This document shows, in pieces, positions 49,620 through 60,305 of a stretch of DNA of 64,000 nt; position 1 is the stretch's first letter, and every line of letters starts with the position of its first letter. Made by a program: the position numbers and the translations under genes. The notes beneath the pieces are model-generated. The model was not told the origin of the DNA. It saw nothing but the letters and a program-made list of their open reading frames with translations, and did no database searches. Origin of the DNA: Lophius americanus (Eukaryota; Chordata; Actinopteri; Lophiiformes; Lophiidae); the NCBI GenBank assembly GCA_037951165.1, contig JBBDHG010000112.1, positions 3,275,001-3,339,000 of the forward strand, written 5' to 3'.

Positions 49620-50619
49620 CTGATTACATAAATTAACATTACCCCCACACACCAACATTTGTAATTGTAACAGCATCAGAGTCAAACAAAGCTGGTTTTC
49701 TCTTCTAAAGAGTGTTGCATCATCACAGAGAACTTCCAACATCTCATTTGATTTCATGTCAACACAATGAACACAGCAGCTGTGAGAGCAGTGCTAAGGT
49801 TCTGGATTTGTCCTGCTGGCTGCTGCTTCGGCACTGAGGGTCTTCAGTCTAGCCGTGAATAATTCTGGTTCTCAGCGCTAGTGCTCAGCAAACGCAGCTT
49901 CAAGAATATGAAGCTGCGTTTCGTTGGCCTAATAATTGTTTCACAAGATGCAGGCTCGGGACTCTTCTTGACTTGTTTACTTCAAAGTTTTTTTTAAGAA
50001 CAGTTCATGACCTTGCATATTTCGAAAGCACTAATCAAATTAAAAAATTGATCAAATTAATGTCAGGTCTCATTGTTGGTTTTCAGTTATTTTTATTGAA
50101 ATTGTGTTAATGGAGCTGTACATATGGAAATGACTGATTTGCGGATTGCCAGAAAATGGCTTGCCAGTAAATACAACTTTCTAACAGCAGAAAATGAGGA
50201 TTACTTAAAAGACCCCCTAAACTCAATATTACATTGAGTACCATTGGGTTTCAAATAAGTATTTAATAAAGCTTGTATGTTTGCATGGGCCGAACTGTCG
50301 TCATAAAACATATGAAATGGAAATTCATCGATGTTGAGAATTTACAGTCTGGTTGATTTCTATTTAAATTCAATTTATCCTGTTCAGCGGGGGGCTGGAG
50401 CCTTATCAAGCGAACCCTGGATGGGGGATATATATTAAGGAACATTTGGTAATCACAGTATATCACCAAGTCAGTTAAACATCTGGGATATGGACACATT
50501 TCCAGTTATGAAGTGTAAGGGATTTTGCTACTCTGGTGAAAAAATAATGAAAGTAACCACAGGTGGACGGGAAGGGCAGACAACCCCCAAAAAGGCAATA
50601 TTTCTGCAGGTGCAGAAAT

Positions 50620-50620
<1 letters not shown>
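49620..50620. other. Non-genic sequence
   Basis: It contains the 49890-49921 hairpin. No repeat family or exon recognised. Confidence 0.45.
49890..49921. repeat. Perfect 13-bp hairpin with GC-rich stem
   Basis: Arms AAACGCAGCTTCA (49890-49902) and TGAAGCTGCGTTT (49909-49921), loop of 6. Among the most stable of the short hairpins here. Confidence 0.9.
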
Positions 50621-50650
<30 letters not shown>

Positions 50651-50676
50651 ACCCCCCCACCCCACCCCCACCCCCC
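50621..50676. repeat. Poly-C tract
   Basis: Thirty uninterrupted C residues, then C4-C7 blocks separated by single A residues. The minus strand can form G-quadruplexes and the plus strand i-motifs. The proline- and glycine-rich open frames over it are spurious. Confidence 0.95.
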
Positions 50677-50808
50677 TTACTTTTCTCTTGTTTTGCATTT
50701 TGCAAGTGCCCTTTTCCCTACTGGTAGCATGAGGGGGTACCTGTATCCCATTCAGGTTGCACAGGTAGTCCAGCTTACGGTGGCCGACGGGCAAACACAC
50801 TGCAACTT

Positions 50809-51653
50809 CATCAATTTAACAACACAAGTGCAAAAACTGTAACACAACACATTAAGAAAAAACAATCCGCAAAAGCCACAAGTAAATCAAATTTTTTACG
50901 AAGGACACTTAGAGGTGCTGCACCCCCGGACTAACTTTTTTAGTGCTTCATTTACTGACCAAAACATATGTAATACACAAAGATTTCATGATTTGCGGCT
51001 TTAGCTCAGTGGGTAGATCCGTCGTCCTGCGACTGGGAGATCCGGGTTCGAGCCGAACCCCCTTACGCAACAAGCCGTGGGTCCTTGAGCAAGCTGCATT
51101 GAATTTCATGACGTTGTACTGTATGTATGTAATGTGTAACATGTGATAAATAAAGGAAAGATTAAAGAGGATTAAGAAAATGATGTTTTGATTAGCTGTG
51201 CGAGCTTCACTCAACTTTCGGGTCTTGCAGTTGTGACTCAGAATGAAATGTTAATCACCATCATGAAAACAAAAAATAAACATAATAATGACCCTGACAT
51301 GCACACCACCCAAAACGACAGTAAACAAGATGAATGATACTTGCTGAAGAAAACTCTGAACCACCATCGTGCATACAGACTTCACTTGTCGCCCCCGGAA
51401 GTTAAGCGAAGCTACCACAGCTAATCAAACTATCATCTTCATAATCTTCTTTAATCTTTCCTTTATATAACAAATGTTTGTGTATTATATATGTTTTATT
51501 CACTAAATCATGCAATAAAAATGCACGTCCGGACATGCATCACTTTTAAGTGTCCTGCGTAAACGCTTCTGTTGTCTTGTGGTTTTTGCAGATCGTTTTT
51601 CTTAATGTGTTTGGTTGTGGCTTTTGCCGCGCTAGTGTGTTGTCAAATTGATG
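50809..51653. mobile_element. Foldback DNA element with about 250-bp inverted arms
   Basis: The left arm (50809 to about 51215) and the right arm (about 51400-51653) are reverse complements over nearly their full length, by eye around three-quarters identical. Paired landmarks are CATCAATTT (50809) with AAATTGATG (ends 51653), ACACATTAAGAAAAA (about 50850) with TTTTTCTTAATGTGT (about 51595-51609), GGACACTTAGAGGTG (50905) with its partner near 51545, AACATATGTAATACACAAA (50963) with its partner near 51480, and GGAAAGATTAAAGA with TCTTTAATCTTTCC (51449-51462). The unpaired centre is about 185 bp. The left arm is longer because it holds a SINE. No transposase. Superfamily unknown and no clear target duplication seen. 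Confidence 0.75.
50994..51164 (+). mobile_element. tRNA-derived SINE, copy 2, nested in the foldback arm
   Basis: The tRNA-like head has a clean A-box TAGCTCAGTGG (51002-51012) and B-box GGTTCGAGCC (51045-51054), about 32 bases apart as in real tRNA promoters. GTCCTTGAGCAAG (51081-51093) then jumps to GAATTTCATGACGTTGTACT and the tail TGTGATAAATAAAGGAAAGA. Compared with copy 1 at 32539, about 70 bp of the body between GAGCAAG and the tail are missing. Almost no SINE sequence is present at the matching place of the right arm, which suggests insertion into one arm. Not a functional tRNA gene, because the 3' half of the cloverleaf does not pair. Confidence 0.8.
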
Positions 51654-51849
51654 AGGATGTTTTCTTTATTTGCTGCGTAGTTCTTGCCAACTTGAAGAAG
51701 TTTTTTTCTTTATTTGTCTGTTTCTTTATCTATTTGTTCTTGTTTTCCTAAGTTGCAGTGTGTTTGCCTCCGTCGGTCACTATACCGGCTCCTTTAGGAA
51801 GGCATATCCAAACATGCGGTTACAAGACGGTTTGCTGTGTCTCCCAGAA

Positions 51850-52290
51850 GAGTTTCAAGAGCGTGGAAGAGATAACAGGGAACATGACACGAGGGCCACA
51901 AAGGTCAACAACCCAGCAGCAGGACCGGTATATGCTCCTCTGAGCAAGGCAGAATTGGAGGAGTACTGGAAGAGCCCTAACTACATAATGACTTCCAGTG
52001 GGCTACTGGTGTGCATGGTTCTGACCCAAATTTTTTTTCCATGTGGGCGTTACAGGTCGGATATGTGCTCACTACCCAGTAGGGTGCAGCTAAATTAGCT
52101 TTCGCCAGAGAACACCAGATTGGTTCCCCATTCTCGTCACAGATGAGAGCATCTGAGCTCATGTGATGGACATGAAAGTCTGGAGATGCCCTTGTGAACA
52201 TTTTGCTGCTGGCAATATCATCCAGCATGACTAGTTTGATGGTGGTCCAGTGATGGTGTGGGGAGGCATGTTCTTAGTAAGACATGGAAA
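51850..52290 (+). pseudogene. Dead Tc1/mariner transposase (second lineage)
   Basis: The sequence follows a known fish Tc1-like (Tcb-type) transposase across three broken frames. Around 51910 it encodes TTQQQDRY. Around 51975-52020 it encodes NDFQWATGVHGSD. Around 52062-52130 it encodes a VLTTQ-stop-GAAKLAFAREHQ stretch. Around 52140-52270 it has CACAGATGAGAGCATCTGAG (the LFTDES catalytic region, disrupted), GTCTGGAGATGCCC, ATATCATCCAGCATGACTAG and CAGTGATGGTGTGGGGAGGC (VMVWGG). In-frame stops and frameshifts kill it, and the C-terminal D/E part and both ends are missing. The 142-codon plus-strand open frame ending at 52098 and the minus-strand frame 51977-52228 are by-products of this relic. 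It lies 200 bp right of the foldback element. Confidence 0.8.
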
Positions 52291-55200
52291 ACATGTGACG
52301 TTTCTCACAGTCTTTTACTGTAAGGATTTAGTGAGCTGGTCATGTGGTCGTTCCAGCAGAGTGTCTTTGTTTGACCCACTTCGTCTCAGCTGACTATGCG
52401 GGTTTCTATGAATTGTCTATAATAGTCTTAAAAAACTTTTTCAGTATGAGATGATGAGTGTAAATTGGGGTAGGGACAGAGGTGTTAACATGCTCCAGTC
52501 TTTGCTTGATGGGGAGCACAAGGCCATTATGGAAGTGCCGAATGCCTCAGAAAAAAAGATGGGTGGTACTGTTTGGAAAAGGAAGCTTTGATTCAAAACA
52601 CAGTCTTTAGCCTAAAGGTGTGACACACATTAACAGATCTCAAGCCCAGTGGCAATCTAGTTTATGTAAACGCCATCGTCACAATGTAGTAGCAGGCTCA
52701 GTTGGGGCCGTACTGTATTCAGCCACCTCACACAGTTCATCAGCTGACCTGCATTTTATGGTAACGTGACATTCAACTTTGTGTGTGATAACATCTCCGG
52801 TAATGAGCTGTGAGATGTTGAGCCGAGTCCTGTGACCCACATGGTTAGTTTATGGCCTTCCCGAAGCTATGCTTCAAGTTAAGTTTTAGTTCAAATTTTT
52901 CCAAAGGGAATAAGCTCTGGTCATGTGGCCCAGCTGGATGACAGGAGGGTAAATAGTTATAACCTCTGGATAATTAACAAAGGGTTACCTATGAATGAAT
53001 TTTCTCGCTGTGATTTGACTCAAATCTTTTGAAGAATTTTACCCCGCGTTTCATTGCTCTCTATTTTTTTTCTTCATACAAATAGACATACATCTGAACA
53101 CAAAGACAAAAAAGAAAGAACAAATAATGGTAAAATTGGGCATATAGGAACTCTGACATCAGTCAAATTGAGATGGTTAGATGATTTGGTCAGATGACCT
53201 CCAAAACTGCTGGACTTGCTGGAATCCTGGAGTCTGCCGTGGTTAGTATCTGCCAAAGTGATATACAGAAAGGGAACTGAAGAACTCTGTATTCTGATAG
53301 CCAGAAACTATTCTAGAGAGGCATGGTCCTTAAACCTAATCTGGCATGTTTTAGGCTCCATTATGTTAGTACACTATGACAAAGAGAAAACAGTTTATAT
53401 ATTTAAGTCATAGAGCAGATGGGCTGAAAAAACACAATACCATAATTTTGAACATAATTCCATGAAGTATATTAAGACATGTGTAGGTTTAGAATTAGGG
53501 CCCTTGCAGCTGTGACCCCAAGTCCCAATTCAAAAACCAAATCCAAGACAAGATTAAAACAATATTAATAAATACTATTTAAATCAACCTTTAAGACTAC
53601 ATTTGAATTTCACAAAAGTGAAATGCCCATTAGGTTTGAAAAACAAAAGATGCTGAAGTGTGATTGAGATTATTTTGAAAACAACCAGATGGATTGATAG
53701 ATGGATAAATAAGAGTAGGAGATAGTATGATTTAAAGAGTAAATAAAACCAGCAGCGGTAGCAATATAGCTAATTGGCTCCTAACTAATTGAATCAGGGC
53801 TTCCATGCTGTGAAGTCCGAGTGAACTGTTTGTTGTAGGTTCTACATAATTAGATTTTTCTGGGTCATTTGGAGTGGTACTACAACTAAACATTGAAACG
53901 TTATCATTTTGTTGAGCTGTTTTAGTGACTAACTCATTTGGAGCCATGTCTGTGTCAAATGATTCCCTGTTCAACTAAAAAAACACACCATTCTGCGTTC
54001 TTCAGCTGTTACGTTCTTTGTCTTCCAGGGCTAACTTTGAAGACTGTCTGTCTTTCACCTTGGTGCTACAGGTAGCTTCACTGTGAGTTCATCAGAGCAT
54101 TTTACCTAAAATGTCTGATGCAGCTTGAAATATCGTCAAAGTATTAAGTAGTAAGCTACTTACAGGCCTGAGACTTACTACAGTGAAGTCACAGGCTTTA
54201 TAAAAAATCAAAGAACCTAAAGCTCCATATATGCCGGGGAGAAAAGGAGCTGAGAAAATCTCAACTACCATGGGCTCATTTATACTCATCTACATTTAAA
54301 CATATGATCATTTCATCCAGATATGAATCTGGATGAAATAGATGTATTGTAGTTATCTCACTCGCTGAGTTGAGTTCTGCCCTGAAGCTCTGGCCCTGCT
54401 TCTCTACAATGCTTCTCTACAAAAGTGCTGTTCATTTGGATACACAAAGTTCACTTATATCGAACGGGTTACCTGTCCAGTTTAATCAAACCTTGCACAC
54501 CCTTTGGTCCATGACAAGCCACCCTCAAAATGTAAAGTAGATCTGCCAGATTCCTGGATACCCAATTAGTCAGATGCCCTCAAAATTCTGAAAAAGCATG
54601 ATGTGTTATTGATAATGTCTAGCAAATATTGCAGTTATGAATAAACCAGCCACGTGTGGAGTACATGCCAGTGGTCCGGTCCCAAGCACGGATAAAGCAG
54701 CTAAAAGAAAAAAAAACAACATGCAATTATTAATGCCAGGGTGGTTTAAATTGAAAATGGAATGACAAGAAGGCAGTATATTTTTAGACTTGCTTGTATG
54801 AGTGTAGTTTAGGTTTTCCAACAGATAAAACTGAGCATATTATCGCTACCTCCCCCTTAGAACAGTGTAGAAGACAGAATTAACTAGAAGTGCTATTCAT
54901 CCTTGTTATGGCTGGTCATAAAGCAGATAATGTGGCCCATCCATACTATTGATGTAGTGGTTGTTAAATGGCTGCGCCCACTCCTAGTTTAGTGTGTCAT
55001 TGACTGTTGATCTTCATACGCAGGCCAGGTCTCCTCCCAATAGACTTGTCTAGAGGCTGCCGTAGCATAAGGCCACGACCTGACTGCTCACACAACATTC
55101 ATACATTTTTTGCTCCCCTGCTCCTCCCACCCTGCCCCCCTCTTTCCATTTTTTGTTCTGTCATTACTTTATGAAGTCACGGGATGATGTTCATTTTTGG

Positions 55201-55311
55201 TTAGAGGTGGCTGGGCCAGAAAGGGAGGGGAGTTCGCCGTCAATCAGATGGCTTTGCCCTCACTGTCTCCTGATGATGATATCACCGGAGCCAGACGGGA
55301 AGCACACACAT
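52291..55311. other. Non-genic sequence
   Basis: No repeat family recognised. It includes the hairpin 54310-54339. Open frames up to 80 codons carry no motif. Confidence 0.4.
54310..54339. repeat. Perfect 13-bp hairpin
   Basis: Arms ATTTCATCCAGAT (54310-54322) and ATCTGGATGAAAT (54327-54339) with a tight 4-base loop. Confidence 0.9.
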
Positions 55312-55356
55312 TCTCCCTCCCTCCCTCTCTCTCTCTCGCACACACACACACACACC
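55312..55356. repeat. Compound CCCT/CT/CA microsatellite
   Basis: TCCC units pass into CT, then into about nine CA copies. Confidence 0.9.
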
Positions 55357-56100
55357 TCGTGTTGCCTCGCCTCAGGCTGTTTTTTGTCTACCAGGCTGCA
55401 CAGGTGACTCACAGTGGCCCTGATGGAGTGTGTCACACTGGAGTCTGCTGTCTGCACGAGTCTGTGTTTGGTTTCAGTGTGTGTGTATTTGTGTGCTTAA
55501 GTACAGCCAAATGCGTTGTTGAAGTTAAGCGTGATTTACCCAGTGACCCCCTGGAGTGCGCCACTCTTATGAACTCATCTGTGACTCAACTAATAGCTAG
55601 ACCTGCCACAGATTTAGCTGTGGCGCCATGACCCCACTGCAGGTTTATTGAACCACGGCGGTGTCTGCATCTCTCAGCTGTGTGAGCATCCTTTGATGGC
55701 AGTTAAAGCCAGCCGCCATGAAGTATCACATCGTCTGGAGCCATGAGCACAAGACATTACAAATGAGTGATCAGTCTGTTTTACAGCCAACTGGTGACAA
55801 GATTTGCAGAGGACTGAATCTCCTTGTGAGTGATGTGTTTAAATATTTCAGGTGATGGAATGGCGGTGACATTAAATTTAATTGCGACAGACAAAAGCCT
55901 GTGATACTTTATGACCTGATATTAACAGTGCGTGTGTATGTGTGGTTCATTCAATGGTCGGTTAGACTTGTGAGGGGTCAAAGTTCTGTATTATCGTTAA
56001 GTGTTGGTGTACCTGCCCGCCTGCTGTTGGATGATGTTTATAGTCCTTATCAGGCTCCACAGCAGCCATGCACACACTTTGACCTCCCCTCCCCCCTCCA

Positions 56101-56147
56101 AAACACACTCACACACAGACACAAACACACACACTCTAAACACACAG
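56101..56147. repeat. Imperfect (CA)n microsatellite
   Basis: CA-rich with AAA and CTC interruptions; a further CA-rich stretch lies at about 56280-56320. Confidence 0.85.
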
Positions 56148-57657
56148 GCTTCGGCCCTCTTGATTACTTTAGTGGCAGAAACCAAGAAACTACACACCCA
56201 CATACACACTACCCTTTTGTGCACAGTAGGCTCTGCCCTCTTGATTGCTTTACTGGCAGAAACTGCACGCAAACCAAACAAACATGTGTGCAGACACAAA
56301 TTTCACACATACGCACACACAGACCGTTTCGCTGGCCTCACGGTCTTTCCCACACTGATAGAAATCTGCGGCATGCCATAAAGCATAGTCTTGGATCACA
56401 GGGCACAACAGAGGCCCTCCGCTCTCAGCCAAGCTAGATCACTCACAGCTTGCAAGGCTGATAAGATGACCATGGTACCTCCCTTACCCCTCTCCAGCAC
56501 CTCCGCCCATCTCTGTTTCTCCTCACCCACTCCCCTTGCACCCGTCAAGTATAGTCCTGTCTTTACCTATCTGTCTGGCCACCCCTCTTGAATTATTAGA
56601 TTTTTCCGTTCTGAGTGTGCAAGAGCTACTCCAGTGCACACACAGGTAAATCATCCAGCTAGTTTGACATTATGCTGGTAGCTTCAAACCATATAAAGCT
56701 AGGATCACAATCGTTAACTCCTGAGTTCCTGACCTCATCGTCACATAACCAGCATGACCTCAGCTCAAAAAGTTTCTGCCCACACAGACCTCACTTGCCT
56801 CCCCCAAGTAGATTTAAAAAAAAAAATATTTCTATGATGTCATGATTTAATGTCCAATTAATGGATAGAAGCGCAGCTGAGATTGCTTAAACTCTGTTCT
56901 GCAGATTATTTACTGGTGTTCGAGCATGTCCGGCCCCTCACTGGTTGTAAATCACCTGCCCTCTCTTGACCCTCACACATAAAGCTGAGACAGCTAAGTG
57001 GGCTTAAATGGAGCAAGCTTTACCTTTTAAAGATTTTAAAGAGTCAGTCTTTAATATAATATTTGTCATGTAAATATTTATAGATAACGTAAAAAAGTCC
57101 TCCTTCTTTTACATTCAAAACTAATGCCAGTTCTCCATTCATGCATTCATCTAGAAATTTGAATTAGAAATGATGTCCTTAATTCCTCTTTCTCCTCTTT
57201 CCACTCATCCTCTCTGCTATGTTCTGCTGTTTTTACCGATGAAGAAGTCGCTGATGATATAAAATATCAACACTGAAGCAAGACAGCTCGATTCTTTCTC
57301 TGTTTAGTGTTGTCACACTCTATAGTCAATGTTTTCGGTGTATTTATCTATAATAAATTTGGACTTTGTCGACCTTGTGTACATGTTTAGCCATGCCAGC
57401 TGTTCCCAGTTGGGGTCTGGAGAGAAAATTACCCCAATCCTCCTTGAAGTAATCACCTCTTCTTGAGCATTCTCAAAACCGCAAGCATGTTCCAAGCTGC
57501 GACTGACTAACAAGCATTTTGTTTCGCTGGCAGTAAGGCCGGCAGTGGTTGTTTTTAGTGGAAATAGCCATCCGTTATTCAGCAGTATGCCGGCTTTGTA
57601 GCAGCTTATCACTCATTGCACACAATAGAGGAGTGAGGGGGGATGACTTGTGCAATT

Positions 57658-57685
57658 ATAATATCCCGTCGGTCGGGGATATTAT
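57658..57685. repeat. Perfect 10-bp hairpin at the left edge of relic C
   Basis: Arms ATAATATCCC (57658-57667) and GGGATATTAT (57676-57685), loop of 8. It could mark the 5' region of the Helitron-like element. Confidence 0.85.
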
Positions 57686-58261
57686 GGAATTATCGTCATC
57701 TGCCGCCACATGTCCTTTTTGTAAACGTGATAGCTCCAAAACTATTTCAATGGAACATTTCAAATTTTATACCTACTTAAACGTTCTTGAGAGGAAGAAT
57801 TGGTGTGATACTGGTAAAATCGGTTGTATGTTTTAACACAAAGCGGAGCTTTATCTTCAAATTATTTGGCCATAATTTCTCAACCGTTGGTCTAATTTAG
57901 TCAAAATTTGGTACATATGAATTGACTTGAGGAGATCTGTATTTTATATATTGTGTTTTACTGAAATAGATCATATTTACTCACTAAGGGGAGCTTTTCA
58001 CAAAAAAACAGTGTTTAGCACAGAACTTCCTAACTATTGGTCTGATTTTGTCCAAATTCGGTGCGTAGGAATCAACTCAAGGAGATCTGTCTTGTAACGA
58101 TCACATTTTATTCTATGAGTTCATAGTTTACCCACTAATGGGAATTCTTTTTAGAAACCCCACCCCAAAGTTTTCTGTTCATAACTCAAAAACTGTTTCA
58201 TAGATCAATTTTTTAAACTTTCAAACTTTATGCATAGGTTCTAGAGTCTATAACCTATCCG

Positions 58262-58296
58262 AATCCAGTTCGTCTATAATAAGGACGAACTGGATT
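58262..58296. repeat. Perfect 13-bp hairpin inside relic C
   Basis: Arms AATCCAGTTCGTC (58262-58274) and GACGAACTGGATT (58284-58296), loop of 9. The right arm is the normal GAACTGGATT box of the repeat unit; the left arm replaces normal unit sequence, as expected of a local template switch. Confidence 0.9.
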
Positions 58297-58672
58297 GATT
58301 TTCGGACGGATCAGTTTCTCACTCTCACTGTTTCAAGGACATACCTTCCGAACGATCAGCCCATTTTAGTCCAAATTCAGTGCATATTAATCAACTCAAG
58401 GAGATCTATCTTGTTTACATCATACAAAATACTCTGTTTTCCAGACATACCGCAAACACTATTTCATGGATATTTAATACACGTTAGACCCCCAAAGACC
58501 CTTGTGCAAGGAAGAACTGGATTGATTTTGAGAAAGGTCAGTTGTATATTTTTGACACTAGGGGAGCTTTGCCTCCAAAAGTATTTGGGCTCCAGGAGGT
58601 ATGTCTTGTTTATATCATTTATCCACATTTTAATGCAATTGTTCATATTTTACTGAATTTTTTATTAAAAAT

Positions 58673-58712
58673 ACTGACAAAATAACTTATTTTGTTAACT
58701 TATTTTGTCAGT
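58673..58712. repeat. Perfect 13-bp inverted repeat inside relic C
   Basis: Arms ACTGACAAAATAA (58673-58685) and TTATTTTGTCAGT (58700-58712), loop of 14. AACTTATTTTGT is also repeated directly across the loop. Confidence 0.9.
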
Positions 58713-58819
58713 CACATTAAATTTGACTAGTTCAATCATTGGGATTGATTATACAACAAATGGGATAGGTGACTTTACGGGGATAAAACTTGCTGTCTGG
58801 GATGACAGCATAGGTCTAG

Positions 58820-60202
58820 TTCTTTGCAATTAACCCTCTTACAAGGAAATGGTGCAAAGCAATTATAAAGTACAGATAATGTACATAAAGGATGAGTAAA
58901 GCACAAAACAAGTCAAACATCAGTGATGGTCACTTAGATTTTGCAAGTAATGCAGAAGCTTTCTCCGAATGCCTTGGTTAGAAAATGGCACAAGTGTTGA
59001 TCAAAACACAGACAAAAAGTTCTACGCCGATGCTTTCTAAAATCTAGTGGTTGTGGCTTTGATTAGCGGGTTGTAGTACCGGAGCTTCCTGACATACATC
59101 AAGTGACTCGGCCGGCTTCTCCGGAAAAGCTTTATGTTTGTCTTCTAATCTCCTGGGAATAATACTTTATTGCAGCCATATCTGCTATTGTCCCAGTTAA
59201 TAGAAGAAGAAATGGTAGTAAAGCAGTTTGACCATTGATAGTCACCTAAGAAACTTTCAGAATCCTACATTGTATCGACAGAAAGTCACCTGTTGTATGC
59301 AGTATTCAGATCCTTTACTTTAAACCCCTATACTACAAGTGAAATACCTACATTCAAAGCATTGCTTAGATAAGAGTATGAAAGTGTTACCAGAAAAATT
59401 TACTCAAAATATTAAAGTAATAGCACTCATCATGGAGTTGAATGGTTCCTCTCAGTGTGTTACTATTATGTGGATTACTTTTATTGTTGCATTGATGTTC
59501 CTGCTGTAGCTGTTTAAGGTTTAGGTGATCTAACTTTTTCTCTGGTTAAGCAGATTCATCTAAAAGATCATCATATCCAGTTTACAGCATCTCTATCTCA
59601 TGAGAACCTTGTGAAAAGTCAACTTTTCACAAGATGTGAAAGCTGATGTTTTCAGCTTTTTGACATTTTCCACATTCTATTCCGTGATGTTTCTTTGAAA
59701 AGTTTATTTACTTATTTACTTACTTATTTTTCTTAAGATGTAAAAGAATTTTCTCGGATAGACACAAGCATATAAAATCAACATATTATAAAGTAGGAAT
59801 ACGGAAAACTGTATTATGAAAAGTAACTAGTAACTAGCTGCAAGACAAATTTAGTGGAATACAAAGTACAATATTTCCCCTTGAGATGTAGTAGAGTACA
59901 AGTGTAAAATGGTAGGATATATTGAAACACTATACGTACGGTACCTCAACTCACGATTACAGTACTTGAATAAAAGTATTTAGTTACTATCTACCACCGA
60001 GAAAACTTAAGTTGAAGGCTGTCTGGGATCTCTGAGAAATGCACTGTAGAATTTAAGACAGATATTTAAAAAGTTTAGATTTCTTTGAGCCAACAGTACA
60101 TGAAAACACTGATGACATCAAATGAACATATTTAAATTTGTACATTTCAATATGTTGGTACTTTGATCTTGATGTATGTTACACAAATCAAGTCCAAAGT
60201 AC
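58820..60202. other. AT-rich non-genic sequence
   Basis: It contains two adjacent hairpins at 59608-59659 and a TTAC-rich run at about 59703-59731. No exon recognised. Confidence 0.45.
59608..59659. repeat. Two adjacent hairpins (12 bp and 8 bp)
   Basis: CTTGTGAAAAGT (59608-59619) pairs perfectly with ACTTTTCACAAG (59622-59633) around a 2-base loop. Six bases on, AAAGCTGA (59639-59646) pairs with TCAGCTTT (59652-59659). Confidence 0.9.
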
Positions 60203-60305
60203 CACACAGAAACACACTCACACACACACAAACACACACACACGCACAAATACGCGCACATACACACACGCGCGCGCGCACAGACACACACACACACACA
60301 CACAC
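60203..60305. repeat. CA/CG compound microsatellite, Z-DNA candidate
   Basis: About 100 bp of CA with interruptions, including five CG dinucleotides in a row (60269-60278) inside a long alternating purine-pyrimidine run. This is the classic sequence type for Z-DNA. Confidence 0.9.

Larger units (their letters stand above)
55357..57689. other. Non-genic sequence with CA tracts
   Basis: The longest open frame of the window (178 codons, 55901-56437 plus strand) lies here. It spans CA-rich DNA, is rich in H, T and S, and shows no domain; overlapping open frames exist in other frames and on the other strand. Judged non-coding. A GC-richer patch at 55160-55700 may be a conserved element. Confidence 0.45.
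57690..58819 (+). mobile_element. Relic C, largest copy of the Helitron-like family
   Basis: It is built from about 2.5-3 tandem internal units. Recurrent boxes are CTATTTCAATGG-type (57742, 58192, 58460), GGAAGAACTGGATTGATTTT (58508; diverged near 57797 and 58284), GGGAGCTTTGCCTCCAAAA (58562; diverged near 57844), GGTCTGATTTTGTCCAAATT (58038; diverged near 57888 and 58357) and CAACTCAAGGAGATCT (58074, 58392; diverged near 57925). The right end has TGCTGTC-TGGGAT-GACAGCA (58791-58810), five bases, then CTAG (58816-58819) followed by T. A short hairpin a few bases before a 3' CTRR inserted before T is the hallmark of Helitron 3' ends. The 5' end is not defined, and no Rep/helicase is encoded, so it would be non-autonomous. 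Confidence 0.6.

Noticed and set aside
49890..49921. microRNA precursor
   Set aside because: The stem is only 13 bp; microRNA precursors need roughly 30 bp of stem.
50994..51070. Functional tRNA gene
   Set aside because: A- and B-boxes are present but the acceptor stem does not close, and the sequence continues into a SINE body and tail.
51670..52098. 142-codon plus-strand open frame as a gene
   Set aside because: Its right part overlaps a dead Tc1 transposase whose landmarks lie in other frames; the left part is T-rich non-coding sequence.
55901..56437. Longest open frame (178 codons, plus strand)
   Set aside because: It runs through CA-rich DNA, is rich in H/T/S, has competing open frames on both strands and shows no domain or splice structure.
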